DNA from: a virus
Length of the DNA stretch: 40,276 nucleotides
Strand: one strand, 5' to 3'
IMG/VR virus record: IMGVR_UViG_3300035698_016272
Coordinates: 1 to 40,276 of that record
The translations under genes were made by a program, and so were the position numbers. Below, one piece after another: positions 24,038-32,392 of this stretch. The first letter of the stretch is position 1. Every line of letters begins with the position of its first letter. The notes beneath the pieces were generated by a model, which saw only the letters and a list, made by a program, of their open reading frames with translations, searched no databases and was not told the origin of the DNA.

Positions 24038-24105
24038 TCCGGTTTTGCGCAGTAGCGACCTGCAAGTTCCAAGGGGGATGTCATGACAGATAGAGGAGAC
24101 GACTG

Positions 24106-24990
24106 ATGCTTATTACCTGCCCATCCGGGCTGAAGTTCGAAGCCCGCCCCTGGACCAACCGTGACCGCGCAGCCCTTGTGGATCGGGGTAGCACCGCGGG
24201 GTTGAAAGATACGCAGAAGTTCATGCTGATGCAGGCATGCTCCGACAATACCACCAGGGAGCCGAAGTATTTCTGCATCGATCCCGGGCCGTACGGATCC
24301 GTTGCCGGCTCGTCTGTAGACTGGGACGATGTGACGCTGGCAGACATCACGACGGCGCTGATCGAGATCCGGCGTGTGAGCATCCCGGAGTTCTCCCCGG
24401 ATTGCAACTGCACCCGTTGCGGCGCGCTGCTTTCCAATCTGGTACTGGACCTGGCCGAGGTGTTGGAGGATGGCAGCGCTGCCGCGCTTGGCAGTACCCC
24501 TGCGCGTAAAGAGGCTCTCGAAGCGATCAAGAACCACACGCCCGTGGTGCTGGAGCCGTATCCGTACATCACGGGTGAAGGCCGTGTCGAGATCACGTTC
24601 GCACGAGGACGCGATGCCGAGAAGATCGCGCGCATCGCGGAAGACCCGAGCTACAGTAGCCCATTGATTCAGCCACTGGTCCATCTGGCGGCATCGATCA
24701 GCAAGTTGGTCTTGCCTGACGATACGGAAGTGTCAGCGACGGCCGGCATCGTTGACGTGCTGATCGACGAGACCGTAGACTTCGTGGACACACTCAAGTA
24801 TGTGATCGATGAGCTGGAAGGCGGCGTAGACACGGTTGTGCGCTTTACCTGTGACAAGTGCAACAGTGAGCAGGAGATGATCCTCCCTTTGGGCCTCAAG
24901 TTCTTTGGTCTCGACCCGGCCGAGAGCAGGCGGCGCTACTCGGGTGGCTCACGGGTCTCCCGGTATCTCAAAAAGCCTGGGAACGCATAA
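24106..24990 (+). CDS. tail assembly chaperone, short form
   Basis: A 294-residue protein between the tube and tape measure genes, the standard place of tail assembly chaperones. Residues 1-60 begin MLITCPSGLKFEARPWTNRD. Two Cys pairs, CNCTRC (about residues 101-106) and CDKC (about 249-252), could form one split zinc site. Similar proteins with Cys pairs occur in the T4 gp26-type baseplate-chaperone family, but I cannot confirm that. The last codons run over a slippery sequence (C AAA AAG at 24969-24975), and the zero-frame protein ends 5 codons later. A GAGGAG stretch lies close upstream of the ATG. Confidence 0.75.
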   Translation: MLITCPSGLKFEARPWTNRDRAALVDRGSTAGLKDTQKFMLMQACSDNTTREPKYFCIDPGPYGSVAGSSVDWDDVTLADITTALIEIRRVSIPEFSPDCNCTRCGALLSNLVLDLAEVLEDGSAAALGSTPARKEALEAIKNHTPVVLEPYPYITGEGRVEITFARGRDAEKIARIAEDPSYSSPLIQPLVHLAASISKLVLPDDTEVSATAGIVDVLIDETVDFVDTLKYVIDELEGGVDTVVRFTCDKCNSEQEMILPLGLKFFGLDPAESRRRYSGGSRVSRYLKKPGNA

Positions 24991-25154
24991 TCTACGTACT
25001 CCTGAGCCAGATACACAAACTTCCTAGCCTGAATCTGAGCTACCAGGATATACTGGACATGCCTATCTGGCTCACAGACAAGCTGAGTGTTAGGCTGGCG
25101 CGCGACCGCGAGGTCATGATCGACGCGCTCAAAGGCGGGGGAAAGAGCTTGTAA
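24106..25154 (+). CDS. tail assembly chaperone, -1 frameshift fusion product
   Basis: A predicted extended protein of about 348 residues. If ribosomes slip back one base at C AAA AAG (24969-24975), reading continues KAWERIIYVLL and then a helical stretch ending DALKGGGKSL at a TAA (25152-25154), 59 new residues after the slip. This second frame has no ribosome site or start of its own near the junction, looks fully protein-like, and ends 12 bases before the tape measure ATG. This is the G/GT arrangement of lambda and most long-tailed phages, where the longer form binds the tape measure protein through its added domain. No strong downstream stimulatory structure is evident by eye. Confidence 0.72.
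24969..24975 (+). promoter_or_regulatory. slippery sequence C AAA AAG
   Basis: Zero-frame codons are CTC AAA AAG CCT. The A_AAG tetramer allows the A-site lysine tRNA to re-pair in the -1 frame; the P-site re-pairing to CAA is imperfect. The zero-frame stop TAA follows at 24988-24990. Confidence 0.65.
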
Positions 25155-25166
25155 GGAGCGTCGCGC

Positions 25167-27941
25167 ATGGGCTTCGGTGCAATCGCGGAGTTTACCAGCC
25201 AAGTCGTTATCGGTGTCAAGGGCGGGGATGCGGCCAAGCGCAATTTGCTGAAGGTCCAAGGCGCAGCCACAAAGACCAAGAAGGCCACTGACGAGCTGGC
25301 AGGCTCCCTACCCGATCTGGCTGGTGCATTCACGGGCTTGATGGTGGTCAAGAACATCATCCAGATCTTCACCAGCTTCTACGATGCCACGTCCAAACTC
25401 GAAATGTCCATGAATCGGCTGAAGATCCTGACCAACGCACAAGGGGCAGACCTGGAGCGCTACCGACGCAAAGCGTTCGAGGTGGCCAAGGTACTGCCGT
25501 TCGACCCGGTCGAGATTTCCAATGGGCTGGCCGTACTGACCCAGGCCATGGGCTCTGGCACAGACGCCATGGCGGCCATGGGCAATGCTGCGACGCTGGC
25601 TGCGTTGAGCTTCGACAAGTTATCTTTGGAGCGCACCAGCCAGATGGTAGGTGAGATGGCGCGTGCGTTCGGCATGTCAGGGACTGAGGCAGCGACAGCG
25701 TCTGCCAAGATCTTCGCTGCGGCCAAGGCTTCTGGGCAGACTGTGGAAGTATTCGACCAGACGCTCGGTCGGCTGTCAATGGCCGCGCTCCGAGGAGGCC
25801 AGAGCTTCGATGAGATGCTCACTGCGCTTGCTATGCTCAAGCGCATCGAGCCGTCGTCCAAGCGTGCAGTCCAGGGCTTGATCCGTGCCATGGGTGAGAT
25901 GGGCAAAGACAAGTTCATGGACACTATGAAGTCGTTTGGTATCCAGACCAAGCGGGCATCTGGAGAGATTCGCAAGTTCCGGGACATTATGATTGATCTG
26001 CACCAGCTCAATCAAGAGCGTGGTGGCGTACTGGCTCAGGAAGCTTTGGGCGGTGCACGTGAGCGCACCATGAAGACGTTGTTGCCCCTACTGCAAGTCA
26101 TGGACCAGGGCATGCGGACCATGGAAGGTGCCACCGTCCGTGGTGCGGATGCGTGGAACTACTTTGATGAAAAGCTCGCTAATGCTGATGCGACTATGGC
26201 ACAGGCTCAGCGAGACAATCTCGACACCACGACCATGAAGATGCGCATCCTCGGGGATGCCGTGATGAAAACTAAGATTGCTTTTGGCGAGCTGTCCATG
26301 GACGCTCTTCGTGGCTTCGCGCGTATGGCGACCCCGGTACTAGAATATCTCTCTGAGATGTCCGATACGACCAAGTACCTGGTGAAGGGCCTGATGCTCC
26401 TGGCCGGCGGCCGCGGGGCCCTGTGGCTGCTGTTTGCATCATTGCAGGGTATATGGCGCATCTTGGGCGTGGTGAACTGCAATCTCTCCATAGGCGCTAC
26501 GTCGATGGGTCGGTACGCTGTTGCGGCCACAGCAGGTTGGCGTGCTTCCGCAGCAGCAGAACTGACCATGCTCAAGATGAGCTATGCAGCCATGGGTGCT
26601 GCTCGGGCTACGGGCGTGGTCACACTGCAGACCATCCAGCTCGGTAGAGCCCAGATAGCCCTGACGTATACCATGCATGCAGCCAAGGCTGGCTTTGCTG
26701 CAATCGTGTCTGGTGCGAAGTCGGTTGCGAAGAGCTTGGTCGTTGTGATTGGGCTTATGGAAGCTATGGAGCTGCTGGCTAATCCAACGGCATGGTCTGA
26801 CAAAATAAGCGCTTATGCCGCTGCAATGGGCCAGTCCTTGTCCCATGCGGTCAATAGCAGGATCCCAGACCTAAGCATCGCTGAAGCCAAGACGTTTGCG
26901 GCTGCGTATCGCAAAGAGTTCGACGAAAGCATTTTGTTTGGTGGCAAAGACTTGGATGGAAAGAAATCTAAGTGGATGGCTCAGTACCTCCAGAACCTGA
27001 CGGCACAGCGTGCGTTGCTGAAGCACCAAGAAAAGATTCAAGAGATGTTCAAGCGGAATAATATCTCTGCCAAGGAGTGGGCTCGGATGCAGAAAGCTGC
27101 AGCACGCGAGCTGTATTCTGCGATGCAGTTCGGCACGAAGAAATTCAATGCCGTCCTGGATCGGATTGCGGGGCTGAATAGCTACGAGTTTGATGTAGTC
27201 AAGACTGGCCGCCTGCAGAAAGTCCGCTCGCACATGGCAAAGGTGTCGTCTACAGCAAACGCACCGGACGACCGCCGCGGGGCTAGCAATTCCGTAGCGA
27301 TGATCGATGCATCCATGAAGATCTTGGAGAAGTACGCTACGGGTAACGCGACCCCGGACGAGCTTACCAAGATGCAGTCGATGCTGTCTGTGGTCGGCAC
27401 CTACGGGCGATTCCATGCCAAGCACACAGGGGACAAAGGCTTCCAGGAAGTCATGAAGCGCGCCATGGAAGACGTCATCAATCCGTTGTCTAACGTGGGC
27501 TCCGCGAAGAACATCGAAGCCATGAACGTCATTTCCCGTATGCGACGTGGTAGCACAGGAGAGATGCGAGAGCGTGGTGTCTTCGGCCGCTCTTGGGACC
27601 CGGCAACGGGTCGATACCCCGGGGGCAACGGGGACATCTTCAGTGACGCACATGCAGCGGGTATTGCTGCCCAGGGTGGCCGGTCACAACCCACTGTCGA
27701 AACCGGGCTAGCTGCTATGCTGGCCGGCCAGGGTGGTGGCACGGGACAAGATGTCAACACACGTGCGTTGCGCTTAGGGTCTACAATCAGGTCCAGCGTC
27801 ATTGAAGCTGCGAAGGAACTCCGGCTTGGGAAGTTCGAGATCATGCGCAATAGCGGCGGGTTGACAGGTCGGGGTGGTGCTGGTACTGGGAGGGATATCT
27901 ACAACGGTGGTCTCATCTCTGATGGGCTTGGGGAGCTGTAA
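25167..27941 (+). CDS. tail tape measure protein
   Basis: A 924-residue tape measure protein. In this family the helical protein fills the tail tube and sets its length; at the usual ~0.15 nm per residue, this size would give a tail of roughly 140 nm. The N-terminus (QVVIGVKGGDAAKRNLLKVQ) and the region with ILTNAQGADLERYRRKAFEV and EISNGLAVLTQAMG match TP901-type tape measures. A hydrophobic block at about residues 405-435 (LVKGLMLLAGGRGALWLLFA) and more hydrophobic helices at about 510-540 would interact with the host membrane. AAGGAG precedes the ATG. The C-terminal 90 residues are Gly-rich. It lies right after the chaperone frameshift region. Confidence 0.9.
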   Translation: MGFGAIAEFTSQVVIGVKGGDAAKRNLLKVQGAATKTKKATDELAGSLPDLAGAFTGLMVVKNIIQIFTSFYDATSKLEMSMNRLKILTNAQGADLERYRRKAFEVAKVLPFDPVEISNGLAVLTQAMGSGTDAMAAMGNAATLAALSFDKLSLERTSQMVGEMARAFGMSGTEAATASAKIFAAAKASGQTVEVFDQTLGRLSMAALRGGQSFDEMLTALAMLKRIEPSSKRAVQGLIRAMGEMGKDKFMDTMKSFGIQTKRASGEIRKFRDIMIDLHQLNQERGGVLAQEALGGARERTMKTLLPLLQVMDQGMRTMEGATVRGADAWNYFDEKLANADATMAQAQRDNLDTTTMKMRILGDAVMKTKIAFGELSMDALRGFARMATPVLEYLSEMSDTTKYLVKGLMLLAGGRGALWLLFASLQGIWRILGVVNCNLSIGATSMGRYAVAATAGWRASAAAELTMLKMSYAAMGAARATGVVTLQTIQLGRAQIALTYTMHAAKAGFAAIVSGAKSVAKSLVVVIGLMEAMELLANPTAWSDKISAYAAAMGQSLSHAVNSRIPDLSIAEAKTFAAAYRKEFDESILFGGKDLDGKKSKWMAQYLQNLTAQRALLKHQEKIQEMFKRNNISAKEWARMQKAAARELYSAMQFGTKKFNAVLDRIAGLNSYEFDVVKTGRLQKVRSHMAKVSSTANAPDDRRGASNSVAMIDASMKILEKYATGNATPDELTKMQSMLSVVGTYGRFHAKHTGDKGFQEVMKRAMEDVINPLSNVGSAKNIEAMNVISRMRRGSTGEMRERGVFGRSWDPATGRYPGGNGDIFSDAHAAGIAAQGGRSQPTVETGLAAMLAGQGGGTGQDVNTRALRLGSTIRSSVIEAAKELRLGKFEIMRNSGGLTGRGGAGTGRDIYNGGLISDGLGEL

Positions 27942-28564
27942 TGCCGTCAAGAATGCCAGCCAGCCGCGTGCAAGTCCAGGGTGACCCTACGAACCCGTGC
28001 TACGCCGATCCTGCGCATAGGTTGGTCTTTTACAACAAGTCGAGGCCGCTAGACTACCTACGCGTGCAGTTCAATCCGCAGTCGTGGGAGCTGTCTGGCG
28101 GCGTAAATATCGGCGTGTTGGCTCCTATAGGCCACAGCAGTTCGGTATTGCAATATGGTGCAACGAAGCACGACGAAGTGTCGCTGGACCTGCACTTTTC
28201 CGCGTGGGAAGCGTATATACGTGGTACTCGATTTCAAGGGGCTCAAGGCGTTGTTCCAGTAGAATACATGCGCCGGTGGCTTATGTCGTTCAAACACGCA
28301 CCGGCACTGGGCCGTGCGCCAGACCACCTCGTCGTCACTTGGCCAAAAATCGCTGTGCGCGAGGTCGTAGTGCAAGGTGTGTCAGAAGTTGTGCGGCGCT
28401 TGGACCGTAAATCAAACGTGCGGATTCTCACAATGCGGTTGGATCTGCTGGTCTATATAGAACAGTTCATTACTTCCGGGGCTTGGCGCAAGGACAATGT
28501 CATGTTTCGGCGTCCAGGGTCCCCCGGGGGTCTCGGGCCTTGGTCCAGCACAGGTGGCAAGTAA
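27941..28564 (+). CDS. CIS-tube-like baseplate protein (LysM-chaperone type)
   Basis: A 207-residue protein that overlaps the tape measure stop (TAATG). LDYLRVQFNPQSWELSGGVN and the following strands GATKHDEVSLDLHFS look like the N-terminal FNP-x-x-y segment of contractile-injection-system tube or tube-baseplate adaptor proteins. Such proteins cap the tube at the baseplate. The C-terminus (GSPGGLGPWSSTGGK) is flexible. The next gene carries a LysM-like stretch, which often sits in the same protein in related systems, so the two may be a split version of one baseplate component. Confidence 0.62.
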   Translation: MPSRMPASRVQVQGDPTNPCYADPAHRLVFYNKSRPLDYLRVQFNPQSWELSGGVNIGVLAPIGHSSSVLQYGATKHDEVSLDLHFSAWEAYIRGTRFQGAQGVVPVEYMRRWLMSFKHAPALGRAPDHLVVTWPKIAVREVVVQGVSEVVRRLDRKSNVRILTMRLDLLVYIEQFITSGAWRKDNVMFRRPGSPGGLGPWSSTGGK

Positions 28565-28567
28565 ACT

Positions 28568-28957
28568 ATGGCACAAGACACCGCGAGTGTAGCAGGGATT
28601 GAGCTATATGGCCTTGAAGTCCATGGAGAGCTGTATCAAGACGAGAGCACAGGGCAAGTGTTCGTGTCGCTCCCGGAGCGCCTCAAGTTCTCTGACAGAA
28701 TGGATACCTACGAGTACGTTTGCCGCGGTGGTGAACGGTTGGTGAGTATCGCGGCCGCTGTCTACAAGGATGCTGCACCCGCAGGTTATACCCCGGCAGA
28801 CTGTTGGGAGATCTTGGCCCAGTTTCAGCCCACGCCCATCCTACGTCCTGCAGCCATGCTTGGTACAGGACAGATCATCTATTGTCCATCCGTGGACTGC
28901 ATCAACGAATTTCTTGGTGACAGCCTGCGCGAGCTTGATCCGGCGTTGATCCCATGA
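28568..28957 (+). CDS. LysM-like baseplate protein
   Basis: A 129-residue protein. YEYVCRGGERLVSIAAAVYK followed by ADCWEILAQFQP and GTGQIIYCPSVD fits the LysM layout (Y-x-V-x-x-G-D-x-L-x-x-I-A... then a final x-G-x-x-I-x-I-P). LysM-like modules in baseplates join the tube end to the hub. Its stop overlaps the start of the gpD-like gene by 4 bases (ATGA). Confidence 0.62.
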   Translation: MAQDTASVAGIELYGLEVHGELYQDESTGQVFVSLPERLKFSDRMDTYEYVCRGGERLVSIAAAVYKDAAPAGYTPADCWEILAQFQPTPILRPAAMLGTGQIIYCPSVDCINEFLGDSLRELDPALIP

Positions 28958-30357
28958 GCGGTAAATCCCGGAGCGTTAAGAGCGCAGACTTCAATACCTG
29001 GAATCGTTGGGTACAATTTGACGTGGGGCACGGTGGTGTCCCAGCGTCAATGCTTCGTGCTCGGCTACTCCAGCTCGTTTACGTAGACCGGATCACACAG
29101 TTTGACCACCTGGAGCTGCAGCTCGATAATCGGGACGGCATGCTCACTCGGATCGAGACGCTTGCGCTCGGTATGGTGGTGAGCGTGAAGATCGGTTATG
29201 TGAACGGAACCACGCTCTGGAAGAGCTTCATCATCAATAGGCTACGCGGCGGGGTAGGAGTTTACGGACGGGACAACGCACCTGTAGGTGAATCTGAGAG
29301 CGTCATCACGTACTTTGGTCGTAACCGAAATGCACCAGGCGGCCGGCCCAGCCGCCCATGGAGTAAACGAGGTCGGAGCCGGTACACAAACAAGGGGAAG
29401 CCCAGAAAGCCCAAAAAGTCGTGTCCTGCGACATCGGATGTCATGGGTGAAGAGGCTTCGCTCAAGCAGCGCAACCCCGCCACGATCAAAGGGCCCACAA
29501 CGGCGCACATTGTACGGCTCGTGGCGCAACGTATGGGGTTCACGGGCGGGCGGGCAATCGTACAACCAACCCATGACGTCACAGAGCAACTTGTCATCCC
29601 CAATACTGTTACAGACTTGGTGTACTTGCAGGAGCTTGCAAACGTCTTTGGGTTTATCTGCAAAGTTGAACAGGGTACATTCCATTGGCATGCGCCGAAC
29701 TGGAGCGGGCAGGCACAGGCGCTGGTATGCACGCTGCGGTATGGGTCAGACCGGGAAGTGCTCAGCGTGGAAATCGACGCGGACTTTCGGCTTCCTATGC
29801 CATCCAAGGTCAAGGCACGCGGCTATGATCCCGTACTGAACATTGGCATCTCTGAGGATGTCAAGTCCGATGAAAACAGGTTAAACCCGGCAGTTGCAGG
29901 CGGGCTAGTTCAGACTGTCATGAGATCGGCTGAGGCGGCCAAGAACCTGCAGCTGGAGTATACTGGGCAAGTCACGGGCAGCCGGGGGTTTGCGCAGGCA
30001 AAGGCGCAGCGCAGGTTCATCCAAGCAAACTGGAATGCCTTTCAGCTCAATGTGAAGACTGTAGGTAATCCGGCCTTGCTAGCCGGGCGGCTTATAGGTA
30101 TGACAGGTACGGGTTCGCCGCTGGTAGACGGTATTTGGCGTATCGCAGAGGCCCGACATATTATTGACGCCAATACGTACACCTGCGAATTGAAGCTCAA
30201 GCACGTAGGTAAGGCTGCAGTTGCCAACGGTTCGATCCGCATCGGGTTGGCTGAAGACGTCAAGAGCGACATGAACCGGCGCCAGCCCGCTGTTGGCGGG
30301 GGTCTCATTGAAATGAAGACTCGAAAGGTGCAAGGCGTGAGCCTGCGTAAAAAATAG
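28954..30357 (+). CDS. baseplate hub protein, late control gpD-like, with internal duplication
   Basis: A 467-residue protein of the gpD/gp27-like hub type, which forms the trimeric hub ring that connects tube and spike. FDHLELQLDNRDGMLTRIET and LALGMVVSVKIGYVNG fit the first hub domain; TTAHIVRLVAQRMGFTGG and LVYLQELANVFGFICKVEQG fit the second, with HWHAPNW. Two copies of a 24-residue unit occur, residues 297-320 (IGISEDVKSDENRLNPAVAG) and 430-453 (IGLAEDVKSDMNRRQPAVGG), with 16 of 24 identical. The last copy lies near the C-terminus, before a basic tail (SLRKK). The central basic segment (PSRPWSKRGRSRYTNKGKPR) may contact DNA or membrane. Confidence 0.78.
   Translation: MSGKSRSVKSADFNTWNRWVQFDVGHGGVPASMLRARLLQLVYVDRITQFDHLELQLDNRDGMLTRIETLALGMVVSVKIGYVNGTTLWKSFIINRLRGGVGVYGRDNAPVGESESVITYFGRNRNAPGGRPSRPWSKRGRSRYTNKGKPRKPKKSCPATSDVMGEEASLKQRNPATIKGPTTAHIVRLVAQRMGFTGGRAIVQPTHDVTEQLVIPNTVTDLVYLQELANVFGFICKVEQGTFHWHAPNWSGQAQALVCTLRYGSDREVLSVEIDADFRLPMPSKVKARGYDPVLNIGISEDVKSDENRLNPAVAGGLVQTVMRSAEAAKNLQLEYTGQVTGSRGFAQAKAQRRFIQANWNAFQLNVKTVGNPALLAGRLIGMTGTGSPLVDGIWRIAEARHIIDANTYTCELKLKHVGKAAVANGSIRIGLAEDVKSDMNRRQPAVGGGLIEMKTRKVQGVSLRKK
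29842..29913 (+). repeat. internal repeat copy 1 in the gpD-like gene
   Basis: 72 bases coding residues 297-320 of the hub protein. The paired copy is at 30241-30312. The protein copies share 16 of 24 residues including EDVKSD-x-NR and PAV-x-GGL. Confidence 0.8.
30241..30312 (+). repeat. internal repeat copy 2 in the gpD-like gene
   Basis: 72 bases coding residues 430-453, the partner of the copy at 29842-29913. It sits 15 codons before the stop. Confidence 0.8.
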
Positions 30358-30368
30358 AAGGAACGCAT

Positions 30369-30983
30369 ATGCCCCAGCAACGCATTGACGCCCCAGTAGA
30401 AGCCCTTCGAATCCAAGGTGTGGACCCCCGTGGGCTTGGGCGCATTCGTATCCGTGTACCCGGTACATTTGATGCTGGTTGGCATAACTGGGTCTACCCG
30501 ATGTGGCCGGGCAGTGGTGGTACGGATGGCACGGGATCACGTATGGCGCCGCCACCCGTAGGTGCCAAAGTTATCGTATGGTTTATCCGCGGGGACTGCA
30601 TGTCTCCGTCTGCACGTGCCGTGTACCTGGGCCATATGTACGGGGAGGACTCCGAAGGCGTGGATGCCGGTCCGACTCTTGCGGCGGAAGCTGCAACGCC
30701 GGAGAAGCGTGAGCAACGTACAGTGCTGTGGGAGTCGAAGCGGATACGTGTAGGTGTCATAGCCGAGAAAGGCGACCACAGGTTCATCATAGAGGAGAAG
30801 GATGGGTCTGGATCGAAGATCGAGCTGGATGTGACAGCGGATAATGGCAACTCTGTGTCGCTACGGCTCGAAGCACGCACTGCTGTTGAGATCTATAGCC
30901 CAGGCGCGATTGACGTCAAAGCTGATGGGTCACTCACGTTGCAAGGCCGTACCGTAGATGCATCACGTACCGGAGGGATTTAG
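30369..30983 (+). CDS. baseplate spike protein (gpV/gp5-like OB-fold with beta-helix tip)
   Basis: A 204-residue protein. Residues 8-100 have the OB-fold pattern of spike proteins: RIQGVDPRGLGRIRIRVPGT, then WVYPMWPG, and PPPVGAKVIVWFIRGDC. Residues 130-204 carry regular hydrophilic strands (VDVTADNGNSVS-like, AVEIYSPGAIDVKADGSLTL) typical of a trimeric beta-helix needle. The spike punctures the outer membrane. AAGGAA lies before the ATG. The neighbours on both sides are hub and wedge genes. Confidence 0.78.
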   Translation: MPQQRIDAPVEALRIQGVDPRGLGRIRIRVPGTFDAGWHNWVYPMWPGSGGTDGTGSRMAPPPVGAKVIVWFIRGDCMSPSARAVYLGHMYGEDSEGVDAGPTLAAEAATPEKREQRTVLWESKRIRVGVIAEKGDHRFIIEEKDGSGSKIELDVTADNGNSVSLRLEARTAVEIYSPGAIDVKADGSLTLQGRTVDASRTGGI

Positions 30984-30985
30984 CA

Positions 30986-31939
30986 ATGGCCTATATCTCA
31001 TTCGTCTGTGCCAACCGGGAACTGCCCAGTGTCGAACCGATCAAGATCCCCAACTTTGGAGAGTTCCTTCCTGCCTACGGGCCTCTGGGTCATATCCCAG
31101 ATGCATCAGAGGTGCTGGCGTTGCTCAAGGATAAAGTCGCGCTGGCCATGGCCCCAACCAAATGGGTTATGCAGCTCCTGGGCGTTGTACAAGCCCTTCA
31201 AAACTGCTTCAAAGCCATCCCGGATGCAATCACGCAGGTAAGCGCCAAACCTGTGTACAAGTGTATTGAGGAACTAAACAAAGCGATTGGGGGGCTCGTG
31301 AACTTCTTTCCTCCATTTCAGTACGTGCCCACGTTCGTGAGTCTCGTGCGCTATGTCATGAATCTAATCGCAACCAGCGTGCTTTACTTCCAACGGTTGG
31401 ATGCACGCATCGCGCAACTTATCAATTCCTACACCATGGCATTGCAGTACCAAGACCAAAAGCTCATGGACTTCGCCAATTGCGGCTCCAATGAGATGAT
31501 CCCGCAAGTCACCTCTGCCATGGAGTTGTTGCTCTTTGCCATGCCGATACTGTCCGCGCTGCTGGACATGATGATCAAGTTCTACCCCAACCTAGCCTTG
31601 GATATACTCAAGACTGCCATTGACGCAACAGTTGTTTGGCTGGCCAAGGGCATCCTGCTGCTCAAAACGATCACGCCGCGTACACAGATATCCGTGGTGC
31701 ATCCGCCTACGAAGCCGCCCGCCCCGCAATTCGACCCGCTCCCCATAATGAGCACAGTGAGCAAGGGCGCATCGGCCGCGGGCCATGTGCTCTGCGCATT
31801 GCCGCCCCTGGGCGTGCTTGTCGAGGGCATAACATGCTTCCACAACTTGCTCGTGCCCGCGTACAACTTCGCTGCGCCCATCGCTGGCGGAAGCGGTACT
31901 GCATCCAAGTTAAAGGTTGTCACTTTCGTTTACTTGTAG
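30986..31939 (+). CDS. unknown baseplate-cluster protein with amphipathic helices
   Basis: A 317-residue protein with several hydrophobic or amphipathic helices: VALAMAPTKWVMQLLGVVQA, FVSLVRYVMNLIATSVLYFQ, AMELLLFAMPILSALLDMMI and ATVVWLAKGILLLK. A Pro-rich spacer (PPTKPPAPQFDPLP) and a hydrophobic C-terminus follow. It starts 2 bases after the spike stop. Such hydrophobicity inside a baseplate cluster could mean a membrane-inserting or needle-cap partner delivered during infection, or a membrane protein of phage assembly. No family is recognised. Confidence 0.6.
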   Translation: MAYISFVCANRELPSVEPIKIPNFGEFLPAYGPLGHIPDASEVLALLKDKVALAMAPTKWVMQLLGVVQALQNCFKAIPDAITQVSAKPVYKCIEELNKAIGGLVNFFPPFQYVPTFVSLVRYVMNLIATSVLYFQRLDARIAQLINSYTMALQYQDQKLMDFANCGSNEMIPQVTSAMELLLFAMPILSALLDMMIKFYPNLALDILKTAIDATVVWLAKGILLLKTITPRTQISVVHPPTKPPAPQFDPLPIMSTVSKGASAAGHVLCALPPLGVLVEGITCFHNLLVPAYNFAAPIAGGSGTASKLKVVTFVYL

Positions 31940-31950
31940 GATCATACGAT

Positions 31951-32373
31951 ATGGCAAGTCGAGCAGAAATACATAACAGCGTATGGCCCCTGAGACGGGA
32001 GGGTCGCAGCTGGAGGCTTGCGCAGCGACAAGAGCGCACAGAATCTGCAATCCGGCACTTCATCAGGACACCCAAGAGCGCATTGTACCACCACCCTGAC
32101 TACGGTACGCTGCTTTACCAGATGCAAGGCCAGGCGGCATCTGCGGATGGCTTCCATGCAGTCATCGAGACCGACCTGCTTTTGGGCCTGCCCAAGTACA
32201 TCCCAGACATTGTCGTGCACAGCGTGGACATTGCAGCGGATGCAACGGACTCAACAGGCGAGTCGTGGAGTATCGGCATAACGTGGGACTACGCAGCTGC
32301 GTCTTCCATGGTGTCTATGGTCATGTTCCAGGAAATGCGAAGGGAACCACGCAGGACTATGGTCAGCGCGTAG
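31951..32373 (+). CDS. baseplate wedge protein, gp25/gpW-like
   Basis: A 140-residue protein. SAIRHFIRTPKSALYHHPDY is the classic start of the gp25/W family (I-x-x-F-L-x-T-x-x-G-x-x-x-x-x-P-x-x-G), followed by GTLLYQMQGQ and a helix, then the beta-hairpin IVVHSVDIAADA. It initiates sheath polymerisation as part of the wedge. The ATG at 31951 has only a weak ribosome site; the same frame is open far upstream, but that part is antisense-like noise over the previous gene. It is directly before the J-like gene, as usual. Confidence 0.72.
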   Translation: MASRAEIHNSVWPLRREGRSWRLAQRQERTESAIRHFIRTPKSALYHHPDYGTLLYQMQGQAASADGFHAVIETDLLLGLPKYIPDIVVHSVDIAADATDSTGESWSIGITWDYAAASSMVSMVMFQEMRREPRRTMVSA

Positions 32374-32392
32374 CTGGCAAGGAAAGCAATCA

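Noticed and set aside
31636-31950. Upstream extension of the gp25-like reading frame
   Set aside because: Lies fully inside the preceding gene and does not resemble the family; the gp25-like part starts after 31951.
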